A stretch of 64,000 nucleotides of DNA from a virus: the IMG/VR virus record IMGVR_UViG_3300024999_000004, positions 29,596-93,595 of that record; one strand, 5' to 3'. Below the pieces are notes generated by a model. The model was not told where the DNA came from. It did not search any database and saw only the letters and a list, made by a program, of their open reading frames with translations. Shown here piece by piece: positions 14,785 through 23,278 of the stretch; the first letter of the stretch is position 1; each line of letters starts with the position of its first letter. Both the position numbers and the translations under genes were made by a program.

Positions 14785-15345
14785 GACCCCCACGCCGTGT
14801 TTTGTTCCCTTTTTCGTGGAGGAAGCAAGGCTCACGGTCAGCTTCTTCGCGGTAAAGTTTACTCCACGATCTTTGGGCCGACGACCCCCGCCGACTACGC
14901 CTCTCATCTGGCGGGGCACATAAGCCTCGGGATCGTCCCTGTTCTTGACGACGGATCTTGCCGTTTCGGAGTCATCGACGTGGATTTGATTCCGTCCATT
15001 TCCTCGGGAGGGGAGGCGCATTTGATCCGCGAAGCGTGGAAGCTCGGGCTCCGCCCGTTCCGGTCAAAAAGCGGAGGGCTTCATTTGTACGCTTTCTTTC
15101 GTGTCACGGAAGCTGCGGAGGAAATTCGTGACTATCTTCTTGAACTTTGTCAGGAACTCAGTCTCCCGCAAAATACCGACATTTTCCCTCGGACATCAAG
15201 GGACTTCCTGTCATGGGTCAATCTCCCTTATTTCGGGGATACCCGACGCATGATTATGCAGGATGGGTGTGAGGTCTCTTTTCATGAGGCCATGGAATCT
15301 CTATCCCGATTTCTGCCTTCAGTAAAAGGAGCCACAGATGCTTGA
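14761..15345 (+). CDS. truncated AEP primase-polymerase (PrimPol-type)
   Basis: 194 residues. Carries the archaeo-eukaryotic primase core: FGVIDVDLI (DxD, about residue 72) and SKSGGLHLYAFF (SxxGxH, about residue 103), then SWVNLPYFGDTRRMI, all alignable with the 568-aa primase at 40882. It stops after about 190 residues and lacks the C-terminal half of that protein. Its last codons (PSVKGATDA) are encoded by a leader sequence repeated from its own 5' end. It may be a catalytic-core-only enzyme or a recombination-truncated paralogue. Confidence 0.8.
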   Translation: MMQDSQMLDPHAVFCSLFRGGSKAHGQLLRGKVYSTIFGPTTPADYASHLAGHISLGIVPVLDDGSCRFGVIDVDLIPSISSGGEAHLIREAWKLGLRPFRSKSGGLHLYAFFRVTEAAEEIRDYLLELCQELSLPQNTDIFPRTSRDFLSWVNLPYFGDTRRMIMQDGCEVSFHEAMESLSRFLPSVKGATDA

Positions 15346-15934
15346 ACTCCGTATCGTCACTTTCGTGTTTATCTTGTGGGGAGTCGCTTCCCTGTCCTTC
15401 TCGCTCGGGTTTATCTTGTGCTCTTTGTTCAAAATATCCCCGCCGGAGCCAGACTCCCCTGTAACCAGCGGGGAGATCGAAGTCGGCTCCCGTGTCTCTT
15501 TTAAGTCGGCTGGCGGCTACTGTTGGAGCGTTCCTCATCAGAATTTCTACGGGATCGTGGAAGAGTTGGGGGCAACTTCCTGCAATGTCGCCATCTACGA
15601 CAGGAGAACAGGGAAGAGAAGCCAGATTCTTGACTCCCGGCATCCCGAGCCATGGACCTTCCTGTTTTCGGAGATTGGGTTGGAGGAAAAGCCGAAACTC
15701 GATCCGAAATTCAAAGTCGGAGACAAAGTTGTTCCGATCAGCAAGTCAGTGGGGGATACTTTGGAAGGGTCCTTCGCGTGGAAAGAGGCCAAGGCAGGAA
15801 GAGGCTTCCTTGTTTTTGAGGGAATCGACATTGATATTCCTTGTCTCGTCTGCGACGGCGATTTCTTCCTCGAAGAGGATCTTGTTTTGTACGATCCTCC
15901 GGCCTCGGGGCCTGTGCATCTTCACGAAAACTGA
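15338..15934 (+). CDS. membrane-anchored hypothetical protein
   Basis: 198 residues, ATG at 15338 with AAAGGAG upstream, overlapping the end of the truncated primase. N-terminal transmembrane helix (about residues 5-29), then two beta-rich units with GSRVSFKSAGG and FKVGDKVVPISK, suggestive of SH3-like barrels facing outward or inward. Function unknown. Confidence 0.7.
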   Translation: MLELRIVTFVFILWGVASLSFSLGFILCSLFKISPPEPDSPVTSGEIEVGSRVSFKSAGGYCWSVPHQNFYGIVEELGATSCNVAIYDRRTGKRSQILDSRHPEPWTFLFSEIGLEEKPKLDPKFKVGDKVVPISKSVGDTLEGSFAWKEAKAGRGFLVFEGIDIDIPCLVCDGDFFLEEDLVLYDPPASGPVHLHEN

Positions 15935-15951
15935 TTTTCAAGTTTTTCTTT

Positions 15952-15980
15952 GTTTGAAGTCGCCGCGTAAGAACGAAGAT
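15952..15980 (+). promoter_or_regulatory. conserved leader element, partial copy
   Basis: GTTTGAAGTCGCCGCGTAAG followed by AACGAAG, matching the first half of the element at 18735 and 23769; the second half is replaced by the promoter at 15988. Confidence 0.5.
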
Positions 15981-15987
15981 AATTGTA

Positions 15988-16016
15988 TTGACATAACATC
16001 TACTACATGATACAAT
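15988..16016 (+). promoter_or_regulatory. sigma-70 promoter with extended -10
   Basis: TTGACA (15988-15993), 17 bp ending ACATGA, TACAAT (16011-16016). Confidence 0.85.
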
Positions 16017-16042
16017 AGAGTCTAAGATTCAGGAGGCCCTAG

Positions 16043-16420
16043 ATGGATAATTTGTTCGAGAAAGCGCTGCGCATGAAACTCCGGTTCCCGCTCCTGGGAA
16101 GTCTCACCTGCGAGGACCTGTGGGATGTCGGCGTGGAGCAGCTTGACGCCTGCTTCCAGCTCCTTAGTCCTAAAGGGGTAGCCGGGGTATCTTTGCTCAA
16201 ACCCGAGGGCTACAAGGACGAGAAGCTTGAGCTTCAGCTTGAAATCCTCCGCCGTGTCGTGGAGGTAAAGCTGGCGGAAGCACAGGCCAAGACCGAAGCC
16301 AAGGCCCGCAAGGCCAAGCGGCAGAAACTCATGGAAGTCCTCGAATCCAAGAAGGAAGGGGAACTCCTCGGGAAGACGACCGAGGAACTCCAGAAGATGC
16401 TGGACGATCTCGAAGGCTGA
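16043..16420 (+). CDS. conserved-type phage protein, helical
   Basis: 125 residues. The start NLFEKALRMKLRFPLLGSLTCEDLWD is the hallmark of a widespread family of small phage proteins of unknown function. A long coiled-coil helix follows (about residues 60-110). First gene after the 15988 promoter. Confidence 0.8.
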   Translation: MDNLFEKALRMKLRFPLLGSLTCEDLWDVGVEQLDACFQLLSPKGVAGVSLLKPEGYKDEKLELQLEILRRVVEVKLAEAQAKTEAKARKAKRQKLMEVLESKKEGELLGKTTEELQKMLDDLEG

Positions 16421-16432
16421 GGAAAAGGCCGG

Positions 16433-16470
16433 AGCGCCCCTTCCGAGCAAACGGCGGGGGCGCTATTTTT
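16433..16470 (+). terminator. rho-independent terminator or attenuator
   Basis: AGCGCCCC (16433-16440) pairs with GGGGCGCT (16457-16464), then ATTTTT. No promoter is visible before the next gene 17 bases on, so some read-through is expected. Confidence 0.75.
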
Positions 16471-16486
16471 GCAAAGGAGTAAATCA

Positions 16487-18682
16487 ATGGAATTCAAGCA
16501 GTTCAAGAAGGCTCTTCAGGACCACGTTGCGGTTATGTTGTCAGGAGGGGATCAGCTCTTCCTTGTCAATATCCCCGACTTTCCCCCTGTGCCGGGGAAC
16601 ACCGCACCCGGGGCCAATTCTCGCCTGTGGAACACCTACCTCAACACCTTCCCCGCAGGCACCAACGAAATCTTCCGCGAGCGAAGGGAGTACGATTGCA
16701 GTGCCTGCAGATCCTTCATCAAGGAGCACAACGGCACCGGGCTCTCCTCCGGGGGTATCGGCAACGTAGTCACGATCAAGGAAGGGAAGATAACTTCCAT
16801 TTGGGACTTCTGGGATTCCTTGCCCGAAGACAGCGAGTACAAGCCCTCGGTAAAAGCAATGTCCGCTATCGTGCGTCATGCTGCCATGGCCGAGGACGGG
16901 ATCTCCGATGTCTTTGTCTATCAGTCCCCCTCCTTCGGCATCGACAAGAACAGGGAGGAGGCCACAGACGGGAGTATCCTCACTTGGGAGCACCTGCACG
17001 TGAAGCTCCCTCCCGCCTACGCTTCCAAATGCTCCTCTTCCGTCGCCCCCGCGACAGCGGCCTTCCGCGACGCCCGCAACGTCTTCAAGCGTTCCCTGGA
17101 CGAGATCACCATCGATTCCACAGAGACCGTGCTCGAACTCATCGCATCCAATTCCCTGTACAAAGGAGAGGAAAATACCGGCCTTCTTCAGGCCTTCCTT
17201 GCCCTCCAGAAGGAGTACAACAACCTTCATGCGGATGGTCCTGCGCGTTCCCTGTACGCTTGGGAGAAATCCGTCCTCATAGGACCCGCGCTCGCCAAGA
17301 TCCGGAATCACGCCATCGGGACGCTCCTGACCGACATATCCTGCGGAGTAGACTTGGACGAAGCCGTCCGCAAGTTCGAGGCCATGGTCGCCCCCGCCAA
17401 CTACAAGCGGCCCAAGGCCATCTATACACAGGCGATGCTCAAAGCTGCCGAGGAGACCGTCTCCTCCCTCGGGTATTTTCCTTCCCTGAAGCGCCGCCAT
17501 GCGAAGCTGGACGACATCTCGGTCGGCAACGTTTTGTTTGCCGACCGAGATGCCGCGCCCTTGATAGCAGGGGACGTATTTTCCTCCATGAAGGAAGAAG
17601 CCGCTGCGGTAAACCCCAAGAACTTCTCCAAGGTGGAGGAAGTGGGCATCGATACCTTCGTATCCGACATCCTGCCGTCCTCGGCTTCCTGTTCCCTGCT
17701 TCTCGAAGCCCGCCATTGCGGCAACCTCGTCTCCCTCATCGCCCCCGAGGATAAGGACGCGCCTTCCATGTTCAAATGGCCCAACGGCTTCTCCTGGGCC
17801 TACGCGGGCAACATGGCCGATTCCATGAAGCAAAGGGTCAAGGAAGCCGGAGGGAAAGTGGACGGGGACCTCCGATTCTCGATCCAGTGGAACGATGACC
17901 CACAGAATCCTTTGGCTGACCAGAATGATCTGGACGCGCACTGCATCGAACCCGGAGGCAATGAAATCTACTACGGCACGGCGAAGGGCAGAGCCATTCA
18001 TCGCTCGGGAGGAGAGCTGGACGTGGATATCCGCGTTCCCGGAATGTCTGTCGCCGTGGAGAACATCACGTGGCCGGACAGGGACCGGATGCCCGAGGGT
18101 GTCTACAAGTTGTTCGTCCGTAATTTCGACCATCGCGGAGGCAGGACCGGCTTCAAGGCCGAGGTCGAATTCGACGGCCAGATTCATTCCTTTGTCTACG
18201 GGAAGGAAGTGAAGCAAGCCCAGAACGTTCAGGTAGCCGAGGTGATGTACAGCAGATTGGGGGGTTTTGATATCGTCGAGAAGATTCCCTCCGAACTGGG
18301 GGCGGGCTCTTCCCGCAAGGTGTGGGGCGTCAACACCAATACCTTTGTTCCCGTGGTCGCGGCCATGCACAGCCCGAATTTCTGGCTTGATTTCTCCAGT
18401 GATGAAGCAGAGCGGGCCTTACGAACGGGAGTCGGCAACAAGCACTTCTTCTTCATGCTCAAAGGTTGCGTCAATCCCGAGCAGCCCAACGGCTTCTTCA
18501 ACGAGTACCTGAAGGAAGAGTTGATGCAGCACAAGCGGGTCTTCGAGGCCCTGGGCGCGAGGATGAAGGTGGCGGAGAGTCCTGATCAGCTCTCGGGAGT
18601 TGGATTCAGCTCCACGCAGAGGAACCATTTCTTTGCGAAAGTAGAGGGTCGGGTGGCTCGGGTTCTCAAGGTCATGGTTTGA
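16487..18682 (+). CDS. large phage protein with DUF2135-like domain
   Basis: 731 residues, ATG at 16487 behind AAAGGAG. An N-terminal part has an early Cys pair (YDCSACRSFI, about residue 70). Around residues 462-565 lies a beta-sandwich segment with NDLDAHCIEPGGNEIYYG and GVYKLFVRNFDHR, resembling DUF2135. The remainder is long, helical and unassigned. A terminator follows. Position ahead of the J-domain/pseudokinase and VWA genes suggests a shared function. No enzyme motif is certain; a structural or chaperone-like role is possible. Confidence 0.75.
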   Translation: MEFKQFKKALQDHVAVMLSGGDQLFLVNIPDFPPVPGNTAPGANSRLWNTYLNTFPAGTNEIFRERREYDCSACRSFIKEHNGTGLSSGGIGNVVTIKEGKITSIWDFWDSLPEDSEYKPSVKAMSAIVRHAAMAEDGISDVFVYQSPSFGIDKNREEATDGSILTWEHLHVKLPPAYASKCSSSVAPATAAFRDARNVFKRSLDEITIDSTETVLELIASNSLYKGEENTGLLQAFLALQKEYNNLHADGPARSLYAWEKSVLIGPALAKIRNHAIGTLLTDISCGVDLDEAVRKFEAMVAPANYKRPKAIYTQAMLKAAEETVSSLGYFPSLKRRHAKLDDISVGNVLFADRDAAPLIAGDVFSSMKEEAAAVNPKNFSKVEEVGIDTFVSDILPSSASCSLLLEARHCGNLVSLIAPEDKDAPSMFKWPNGFSWAYAGNMADSMKQRVKEAGGKVDGDLRFSIQWNDDPQNPLADQNDLDAHCIEPGGNEIYYGTAKGRAIHRSGGELDVDIRVPGMSVAVENITWPDRDRMPEGVYKLFVRNFDHRGGRTGFKAEVEFDGQIHSFVYGKEVKQAQNVQVAEVMYSRLGGFDIVEKIPSELGAGSSRKVWGVNTNTFVPVVAAMHSPNFWLDFSSDEAERALRTGVGNKHFFFMLKGCVNPEQPNGFFNEYLKEELMQHKRVFEALGARMKVAESPDQLSGVGFSSTQRNHFFAKVEGRVARVLKVMV

Positions 18683-18701
18683 GAGTAGTGGTGTGAAGGG
18701 A

Positions 18702-18737
18702 GGGAGGAGATTGTTTTGTGGTCTCCTCCCTTTGTTT
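18702..18737 (+). terminator. rho-independent terminator
   Basis: GGGAGGAGA (18702-18710) pairs with TCTCCTCCC (18722-18730), followed by TTTGTTT. Confidence 0.85.
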
Positions 18738-18772
18738 GAAGTCGCCAAATAGTAGCAGATTTTTCAGGAGGA
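18735..18772 (+). promoter_or_regulatory. conserved leader element, copy 3
   Basis: GTTTGAAGTCGCCAAATAGT, then AGCAGATTTTTCAGGAGG, directly before the gene at 18778. Confidence 0.6.
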
Positions 18773-18777
18773 AACTC

Positions 18778-19107
18778 ATGTTGTACTTTGTTTTCGGAAT
18801 CGTTGCGGCTATCGTTTTGCTCGCCCTGCTTGTGTGGTTGGCAAACGATGCTTGCGAATGGTACAATATCATGGCGGGTGTGCTGGCATTCGTCCTCGGC
18901 GCGTTCATGTTTATCATCCTCGTATGTTACTGCGTCTTCCTGAAAGACTGGATCGGCTCCGAGTACAAAGCCACCGTCTTGAATAGGGAGTATGGGGCCT
19001 CCTACACCCGGGAGGAGATATTCTACGCCTCCGATGTCATTGATACCATTCGGCAGCTTGACCGGACGCGGATGGAGATAAATGGGGATCTGATGAAGAA
19101 AGAGTAA
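18778..19107 (+). CDS. two-helix membrane protein, phage type
   Basis: 109 residues, ATG at 18778. Two transmembrane helices at about residues 3-22 and 29-52, then a soluble tail with YKATVLNREYGASYTREEIFYASDVID, a motif shared by membrane proteins of other phages. Function unknown. Confidence 0.75.
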   Translation: MLYFVFGIVAAIVLLALLVWLANDACEWYNIMAGVLAFVLGAFMFIILVCYCVFLKDWIGSEYKATVLNREYGASYTREEIFYASDVIDTIRQLDRTRMEINGDLMKKE

Positions 19108-19188
19108 GGCGGGATTCCCCGCGCAGGATCTTGAAGGGAGTGTGCGGAGAATTCTTTGCTTGAGGTTGTCGTCTGAGAAAGAATCTTA

Positions 19189-19217
19189 TTGACATCCAAT
19201 CTCTGATGTGATACACT
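19189..19217 (+). promoter_or_regulatory. sigma-70 promoter with extended -10
   Basis: TTGACA (19189-19194), 17 bp ending GATGTGA, TACACT (19212-19217). Confidence 0.8.
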
Positions 19218-19239
19218 ATCTCTATATGGAGGCCCTAAG

Positions 19240-19632
19240 ATGAAGCACCAGCTCTACAAGAAACAACCGAAGTCGAAGAAAACAAAGAAAGGCACCTACC
19301 CCAAGCTTTACCTCGAAGCGGAAGGCCCCGGCAGGAAGGAAACCCGGAAGCGTTGGAGCATGGCCGGACGCATGTCCTCTACGGGAAAGTTCTTCGGCGG
19401 AGTCAAACCCAAAGCGCTCGCGGGCGAGTTCCTCATGAACAGGTACCTCTCAGGGCGGAACATGGCCTCCTTCCCCTCGTGGTTCGGGTGGAAGAAGAGT
19501 TCCACGATATCCGCCGCCTCCGGGGGGAAGGATGAATACAGGGAGCGGATGAAGGCGGCGCGGGGGCGGTCGTGGTGGTACGATAAAAGGACGGTGCGGC
19601 ATCCTGCTCCGGTGCGGAAGGCTTCAGTCTAG
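19240..19632 (+). CDS. hypothetical basic protein
   Basis: 130 residues, very Lys/Arg-rich at both ends (begins MKHQLYKKQPKSKKTKKGTY). Likely nucleic-acid or nucleoprotein associated by composition only. First gene after the 19189 promoter and upstream of the J-domain/VWA module. Confidence 0.65.
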   Translation: MKHQLYKKQPKSKKTKKGTYPKLYLEAEGPGRKETRKRWSMAGRMSSTGKFFGGVKPKALAGEFLMNRYLSGRNMASFPSWFGWKKSSTISAASGGKDEYRERMKAARGRSWWYDKRTVRHPAPVRKASV

Positions 19633-19673
19633 GAGCCCGGATTCTTTGCACCACGAAGGAAGGAGACCTGAAG

Positions 19674-20672
19674 ATGCTCGCAGCCAAAGCCATACTTGCA
19701 GCAAAGAAACCTGAAGACATCTTCTCTTCTCCTGCCTCTGAAGATTCCTTGAAGAAGGAATTCCGGGCTTTGGCGAAGAAGTGGCATCCTGATGCTTCCG
19801 CCTCACCCCACGTCTCCTTAAACGGTGAAGTGTTCTCCCACATTGCCTCATTGTACGGAAAGGGCCTTGACAAGATTGCTTCAGGCACTTGGGGCGCGGA
19901 GGGGTTGCTCGTATTGGCGGGCAAGAAATACCCCTACCTGTCTAGTTCCCCCACGGATTCCGGAGATGTCTTTGTCGGTGATTCTTTCCTCGCTTACTTT
20001 GTGAAGAAGGAGTATTTCTCTCTCCTGAAGAACATCCCTATGTTGAAGTACAAGGATTCTTCCATGGAAAAGGAGATGAGTCGTTTCTTTGGGAGGGAAA
20101 TATCCGCAACCGCCATAGCGAGGGCCTCCGCACCTGACGGCACCTACCTCCTTTACGAGAAACAGAAGGGTGAGTTTCTTCTCTCCGACGTTGTAAAAGC
20201 AGGCACCATTCCCCCCAAACAAGCGGCATGGATTCTCAGTCGCTTGTACAACATCTCCTGCTATCTTCAATGGAGCGGCCTCGTTCATTGCGACATCAAT
20301 AGCGGCACGATCTTGATTGACCCCGCGAACCACGGACTCCGGCTTGTAGGTGGCTGGTGGAACTGCCACAAGGAAGGAGAGCACCTCTCTTCCTTGCCTT
20401 CCAAGACGTACTCCGTGCTCCCGCAGCGGCTTCTTGAAAAGAAGGAAGCTGTTCACGTTTTCGTGCAGGAGCAGATAAAGGCGGCGGGGAGGGAGATATT
20501 TACCGGGTCGGATGTTCCTGCGGCAATCAGGAATTTCCTCGAACTACCATGTGCCTCGGACAAGTCAGCGCAGTTTTATTTCTCGAAGTGGTATGAGGAT
20601 ATTCTTGGCAAGGCCTTCGGCCCGAAGAAATTCGTGCCCTGGGATCTTTCGGACAAGGATGTGTACAAGTAA
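19674..20672 (+). CDS. J-domain protein fused to kinase-like domain
   Basis: 332 residues. Residues 1-66 form a DnaJ-type J domain with the HPD triad at 38-40 (FRALAKKWHPD). From about residue 130 a protein-kinase-like fold follows, with LVHCDINSGTILIDP in place of the catalytic loop (HRDxKxxN): the Asp is kept, the Lys and Asn are changed. The DFG motif appears as VGG, so it is probably a pseudokinase. J domains recruit Hsp70; here it may bring host DnaK to the VWA or 731-aa neighbour proteins. Family pairing of J domain and kinase is rare in phages. Confidence 0.75.
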   Translation: MLAAKAILAAKKPEDIFSSPASEDSLKKEFRALAKKWHPDASASPHVSLNGEVFSHIASLYGKGLDKIASGTWGAEGLLVLAGKKYPYLSSSPTDSGDVFVGDSFLAYFVKKEYFSLLKNIPMLKYKDSSMEKEMSRFFGREISATAIARASAPDGTYLLYEKQKGEFLLSDVVKAGTIPPKQAAWILSRLYNISCYLQWSGLVHCDINSGTILIDPANHGLRLVGGWWNCHKEGEHLSSLPSKTYSVLPQRLLEKKEAVHVFVQEQIKAAGREIFTGSDVPAAIRNFLELPCASDKSAQFYFSKWYEDILGKAFGPKKFVPWDLSDKDVYK

Positions 20673-20725
20673 GTACTCCCGTACGGGGGTGCTGAGTTTT
20701 CTGATCAGTGAGAAGGAGTAACATT

Positions 20726-20854
20726 ATGGGTTTGGGAATTGACGAGGGATTCAAGGATTACGGCAGTGCCGAAGCGTCCGTGCAGGCTGCCCCGGTAGCC
20801 ACAGAAACCGCCGCAGAAGAAGCCACAGAAACCGCCGTGGAAGGGGAGGCCTGA
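20726..20854 (+). CDS. hypothetical 42-aa acidic protein
   Basis: Short gene with ATG at 20726 and AAGGAG upstream, ending one base before the VWA gene. The last half is an Ala/Glu/Thr repeat (ATETAAEEATETAVEGEA). Probably a coupled accessory peptide of the VWA gene. Confidence 0.6.
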   Translation: MGLGIDEGFKDYGSAEASVQAAPVATETAAEEATETAVEGEA

Positions 20855-20855
20855 T

Positions 20856-21782
20856 ATGGGAGGAGGAAGCTGGAGCCCGAGTTCATGGGCCACTCACGCA
20901 ACCGCTACCGCGTCGATGTCGCGCTCGGCATTGTACTCAAGCCGGGGCATCAAGAAGGAACTTGACCCCAAGGGCGTTGCCGTCAGGGAATCCCGGGACT
21001 CCACGGAGCACCCTGAATCGACGGCCATTGCCGTGTTCCTCGATGTCACCGGGTCCATGGGGTTCATCGCGGAGAAGATCGCCAAGGAGGGCCTCGGAAC
21101 CTTGTTCCAGGAAATCCTGGACCGCAAGCCCGTGCCCGATCCGCAGCTCCTGTTCGGGGCCATCGGCGACGTAAGGTGCGACAGCGCCCCGCTTCAGGTG
21201 TCCCAGTTCGAGTCCGACAACAGGATCGTGGAACAGCTCACCGGCATCTACCTCGAAAGCGGCGGCGGCGGAAACGACACGGAAAGCTACGATTTCCCTT
21301 GGTACTTCGCGGCAAAGCACATGGCCGCAGATTGCTTCGAGAAGCGTGGCAAGAAGGGTTATTTGTTTACCGTCGGCGACGAGTCCACCCCCGCAGGAAT
21401 CTCCCCGGAGCATCTGAAGGAGTTCCTCGGCAGCGCAGAAGAAATCACCGAGGAACTTTCCGCCGAGGAGCTTCTGGCCATGGCGGAGAAGAAGTGGAAC
21501 TGCTATCACATCATCGTCGAGGAAGGGAACTATTGCAGCTTGCGCGGGCGTGATGCCGTCCTCCGCAAGTGGCAGGATCTCATGGGCCAGCGGGCCGTTC
21601 CCCTTTCTGACTACACCAAGCTTCCTGAAGTCATCATCTCCCTGATCCAGCTTTCCGAAGGAGCTGACAAGAAGAAGGTGGTGGATTCGTGGGACGGTTC
21701 AACGTCGGTAGCGGTCGCCGCTGCTTTGGACGGGATAGTAGCCCGCTCGGGCGGCTCGGGCGCGGGCATGGTCGCCCTTTAG
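20856..21782 (+). CDS. VWA-domain protein
   Basis: 308 residues. A von Willebrand factor A fold is indicated by AVFLDVTGSMG at about residues 59-69 (metal-ion adhesion site D63, T65, S67), followed by the expected alternation of strands and helices (LLFGAIGDVRCD, KGYLFTVGDES). VWA proteins mediate metal-dependent protein contacts and often partner with AAA ATPases or kinase-like proteins. The gene follows the J-domain/pseudokinase gene and precedes the PurA/PurZ-like gene by 17 bases. Begins with a Gly/Ser/Thr-rich stretch. No enzyme activity expected. Confidence 0.85.
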   Translation: MGGGSWSPSSWATHATATASMSRSALYSSRGIKKELDPKGVAVRESRDSTEHPESTAIAVFLDVTGSMGFIAEKIAKEGLGTLFQEILDRKPVPDPQLLFGAIGDVRCDSAPLQVSQFESDNRIVEQLTGIYLESGGGGNDTESYDFPWYFAAKHMAADCFEKRGKKGYLFTVGDESTPAGISPEHLKEFLGSAEEITEELSAEELLAMAEKKWNCYHIIVEEGNYCSLRGRDAVLRKWQDLMGQRAVPLSDYTKLPEVIISLIQLSEGADKKKVVDSWDGSTSVAVAAALDGIVARSGGSGAGMVAL

Positions 21783-21799
21783 GACATAAGGAGAATCGA

Positions 21800-22969
21800 A
21801 TGAAAGGAATCGCCGTCATAGGAGCCAACTACGGAGACGAGGGGAAGGGTCTTATGACGGACTTCCTTTGTGCAAGGGAAGCCAAAGCAGGAAAGCAGGT
21901 ATTCGTTGTCCGGCACAACGGAGGCGCACAGGCGGGGCATACTGTGGTGGCTCCTGCCTCAGAGGGGGGCTTCCGGCATGTCTTCCATCACTTTGGTAGT
22001 GGAACCCTGCAAAGCATCCCCACAATCCTCGCCAAGGATTTCATTCTCAACCCCATATTGTTCCGGAAGGAATACGAGGAGCTTGAAGCTGCGGGGTACG
22101 CTCCCGAGGTTTTCGTAGACGTAAGATGCCGGATAACAACTCCGTGGGACATGGTGTACAACCAAGCACAGGAGGAAGCTAGGTCCCCCGCTGTGGCGGG
22201 AGGAGAGCGGCACGGAAGCTGTGGCGTCGGAATCAACGCCACGGTGGACAGGAATGAGGTGATTCCTTTCACTCGTGAGTCGGGTTGCCTGAGTTCGTTG
22301 GAGAGGATATCCGGGCACTACAAAAACAAGATGTTCCCTGCAGGGGTGCCATCAGAAGCCGAGAATTCTCGATTTTTTATGTCTCCGGGACTGGAAGAGG
22401 TGGGCCACGCATTCAGCTCTGATCTGTACTTCCTGATTAGGCACACTTCCGTCATGGATTATCCTCTTTGTCAACACCCCAATGCGGACAGCTTCACCTT
22501 CATCTTCGAAGGAGCCCAGGGCCTCGGACTCGATGAATATATGGGCTCCTACCCCCATGTCACGAGGTCCAATACGGGCCTGCGGAACGTCGTCGATTTC
22601 TGCCGGGAGCACAAGATAGACCTTGACGAGATTGTCTACGTGACCCGGAGCTACCTCACGAGGCACGGGAATGGGCCCATGGAAGGAACCCTATATTCTG
22701 AAGAAGCGTATTTCGAGGACAAGACGAATGTTCCGAACCCGTGGCAAGGGACTCTTCGTCAGAGTGCCATGGATGAGGAAGCCTACTTCAATATGGCGGA
22801 AAGAGTTGCATGGGATACTCAGTCAGTGGGAATGGGAAGCAAGCCGATATCTTTGGCTATCACTCACAATGACCAATTAACGTCCGAAGATTGGGAGTAC
22901 TCACTTATTCCTGTCAAGTACAAAAGCTTCGGGGAGACGAGGGAAGATGTGAAGGAGACCAAAAAATGA
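21800..22969 (+). CDS. adenylosuccinate synthetase-like protein (PurA/PurZ family)
   Basis: 389 residues from ATG 21800. GANYGDEGKG (residues 8-17) is the GTP-binding P-loop with catalytic Asp13 of PurA, and GGAQAGHT (residues 41-48) carries the second catalytic residue, His47 (His41 in E. coli). PurA joins aspartate to IMP using GTP. Phage PurZ does this with dGMP on the way to 2-aminoadenine nucleotides; classical PurZ replaces this Asp with Ser (GSTGKG type). This protein keeps Asp and is shorter than PurA (about 430), so it fits a PurA-like or the reported Asp-containing PurZ0-like class. Substrate cannot be settled by eye. Shares an ATGA overlap with the next gene. Confidence 0.85.
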   Translation: MKGIAVIGANYGDEGKGLMTDFLCAREAKAGKQVFVVRHNGGAQAGHTVVAPASEGGFRHVFHHFGSGTLQSIPTILAKDFILNPILFRKEYEELEAAGYAPEVFVDVRCRITTPWDMVYNQAQEEARSPAVAGGERHGSCGVGINATVDRNEVIPFTRESGCLSSLERISGHYKNKMFPAGVPSEAENSRFFMSPGLEEVGHAFSSDLYFLIRHTSVMDYPLCQHPNADSFTFIFEGAQGLGLDEYMGSYPHVTRSNTGLRNVVDFCREHKIDLDEIVYVTRSYLTRHGNGPMEGTLYSEEAYFEDKTNVPNPWQGTLRQSAMDEEAYFNMAERVAWDTQSVGMGSKPISLAITHNDQLTSEDWEYSLIPVKYKSFGETREDVKETKK

Positions 22970-23241
22970 ACAAAACGCCTGTTACTGAACAGGAAATAAA
23001 AGAAATATTCCACTCTTTCCTTCGAAGTAGAATTTCTGCAGGTGGATGGGAAGGCTATGCTTATACTGAATTCTGGAAATACCGAAGCGCATGCAACGAA
23101 TTTCTCGAAGAACATGGTTATAAAGCCAGTTGGGCGTACTTTGAACAAACCCTGTGGGGTAATGGTGGGTGGGGGTACAAGGACAAGATGGCTTGCTACT
23201 TGCGGGTAGTCCCTGCCCACAGTCACTGTGAGACCAAGTAA
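22966..23241 (+). CDS. hypothetical 91-aa protein
   Basis: ATGA-coupled to the synthetase gene. Aromatic-rich product (GGWEGYAYTEFWKY, WAYFEQTLWGNGGWGY). No family recognised. Coupling hints at a link to the synthetase but does not prove it. Confidence 0.6.
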   Translation: MNKTPVTEQEIKEIFHSFLRSRISAGGWEGYAYTEFWKYRSACNEFLEEHGYKASWAYFEQTLWGNGGWGYKDKMACYLRVVPAHSHCETK

Positions 23242-23278
23242 GCCTCTCCTCCGTCCGCCTTCATAAAGGAGCCCACAA

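Noticed and set aside
16541-18370. 609-codon open frame on the minus strand
   Set aside because: It is antisense to the 731-aa gene; codon bias of that gene leaves the opposite frame open. No ribosome site, and its product shows no domain.
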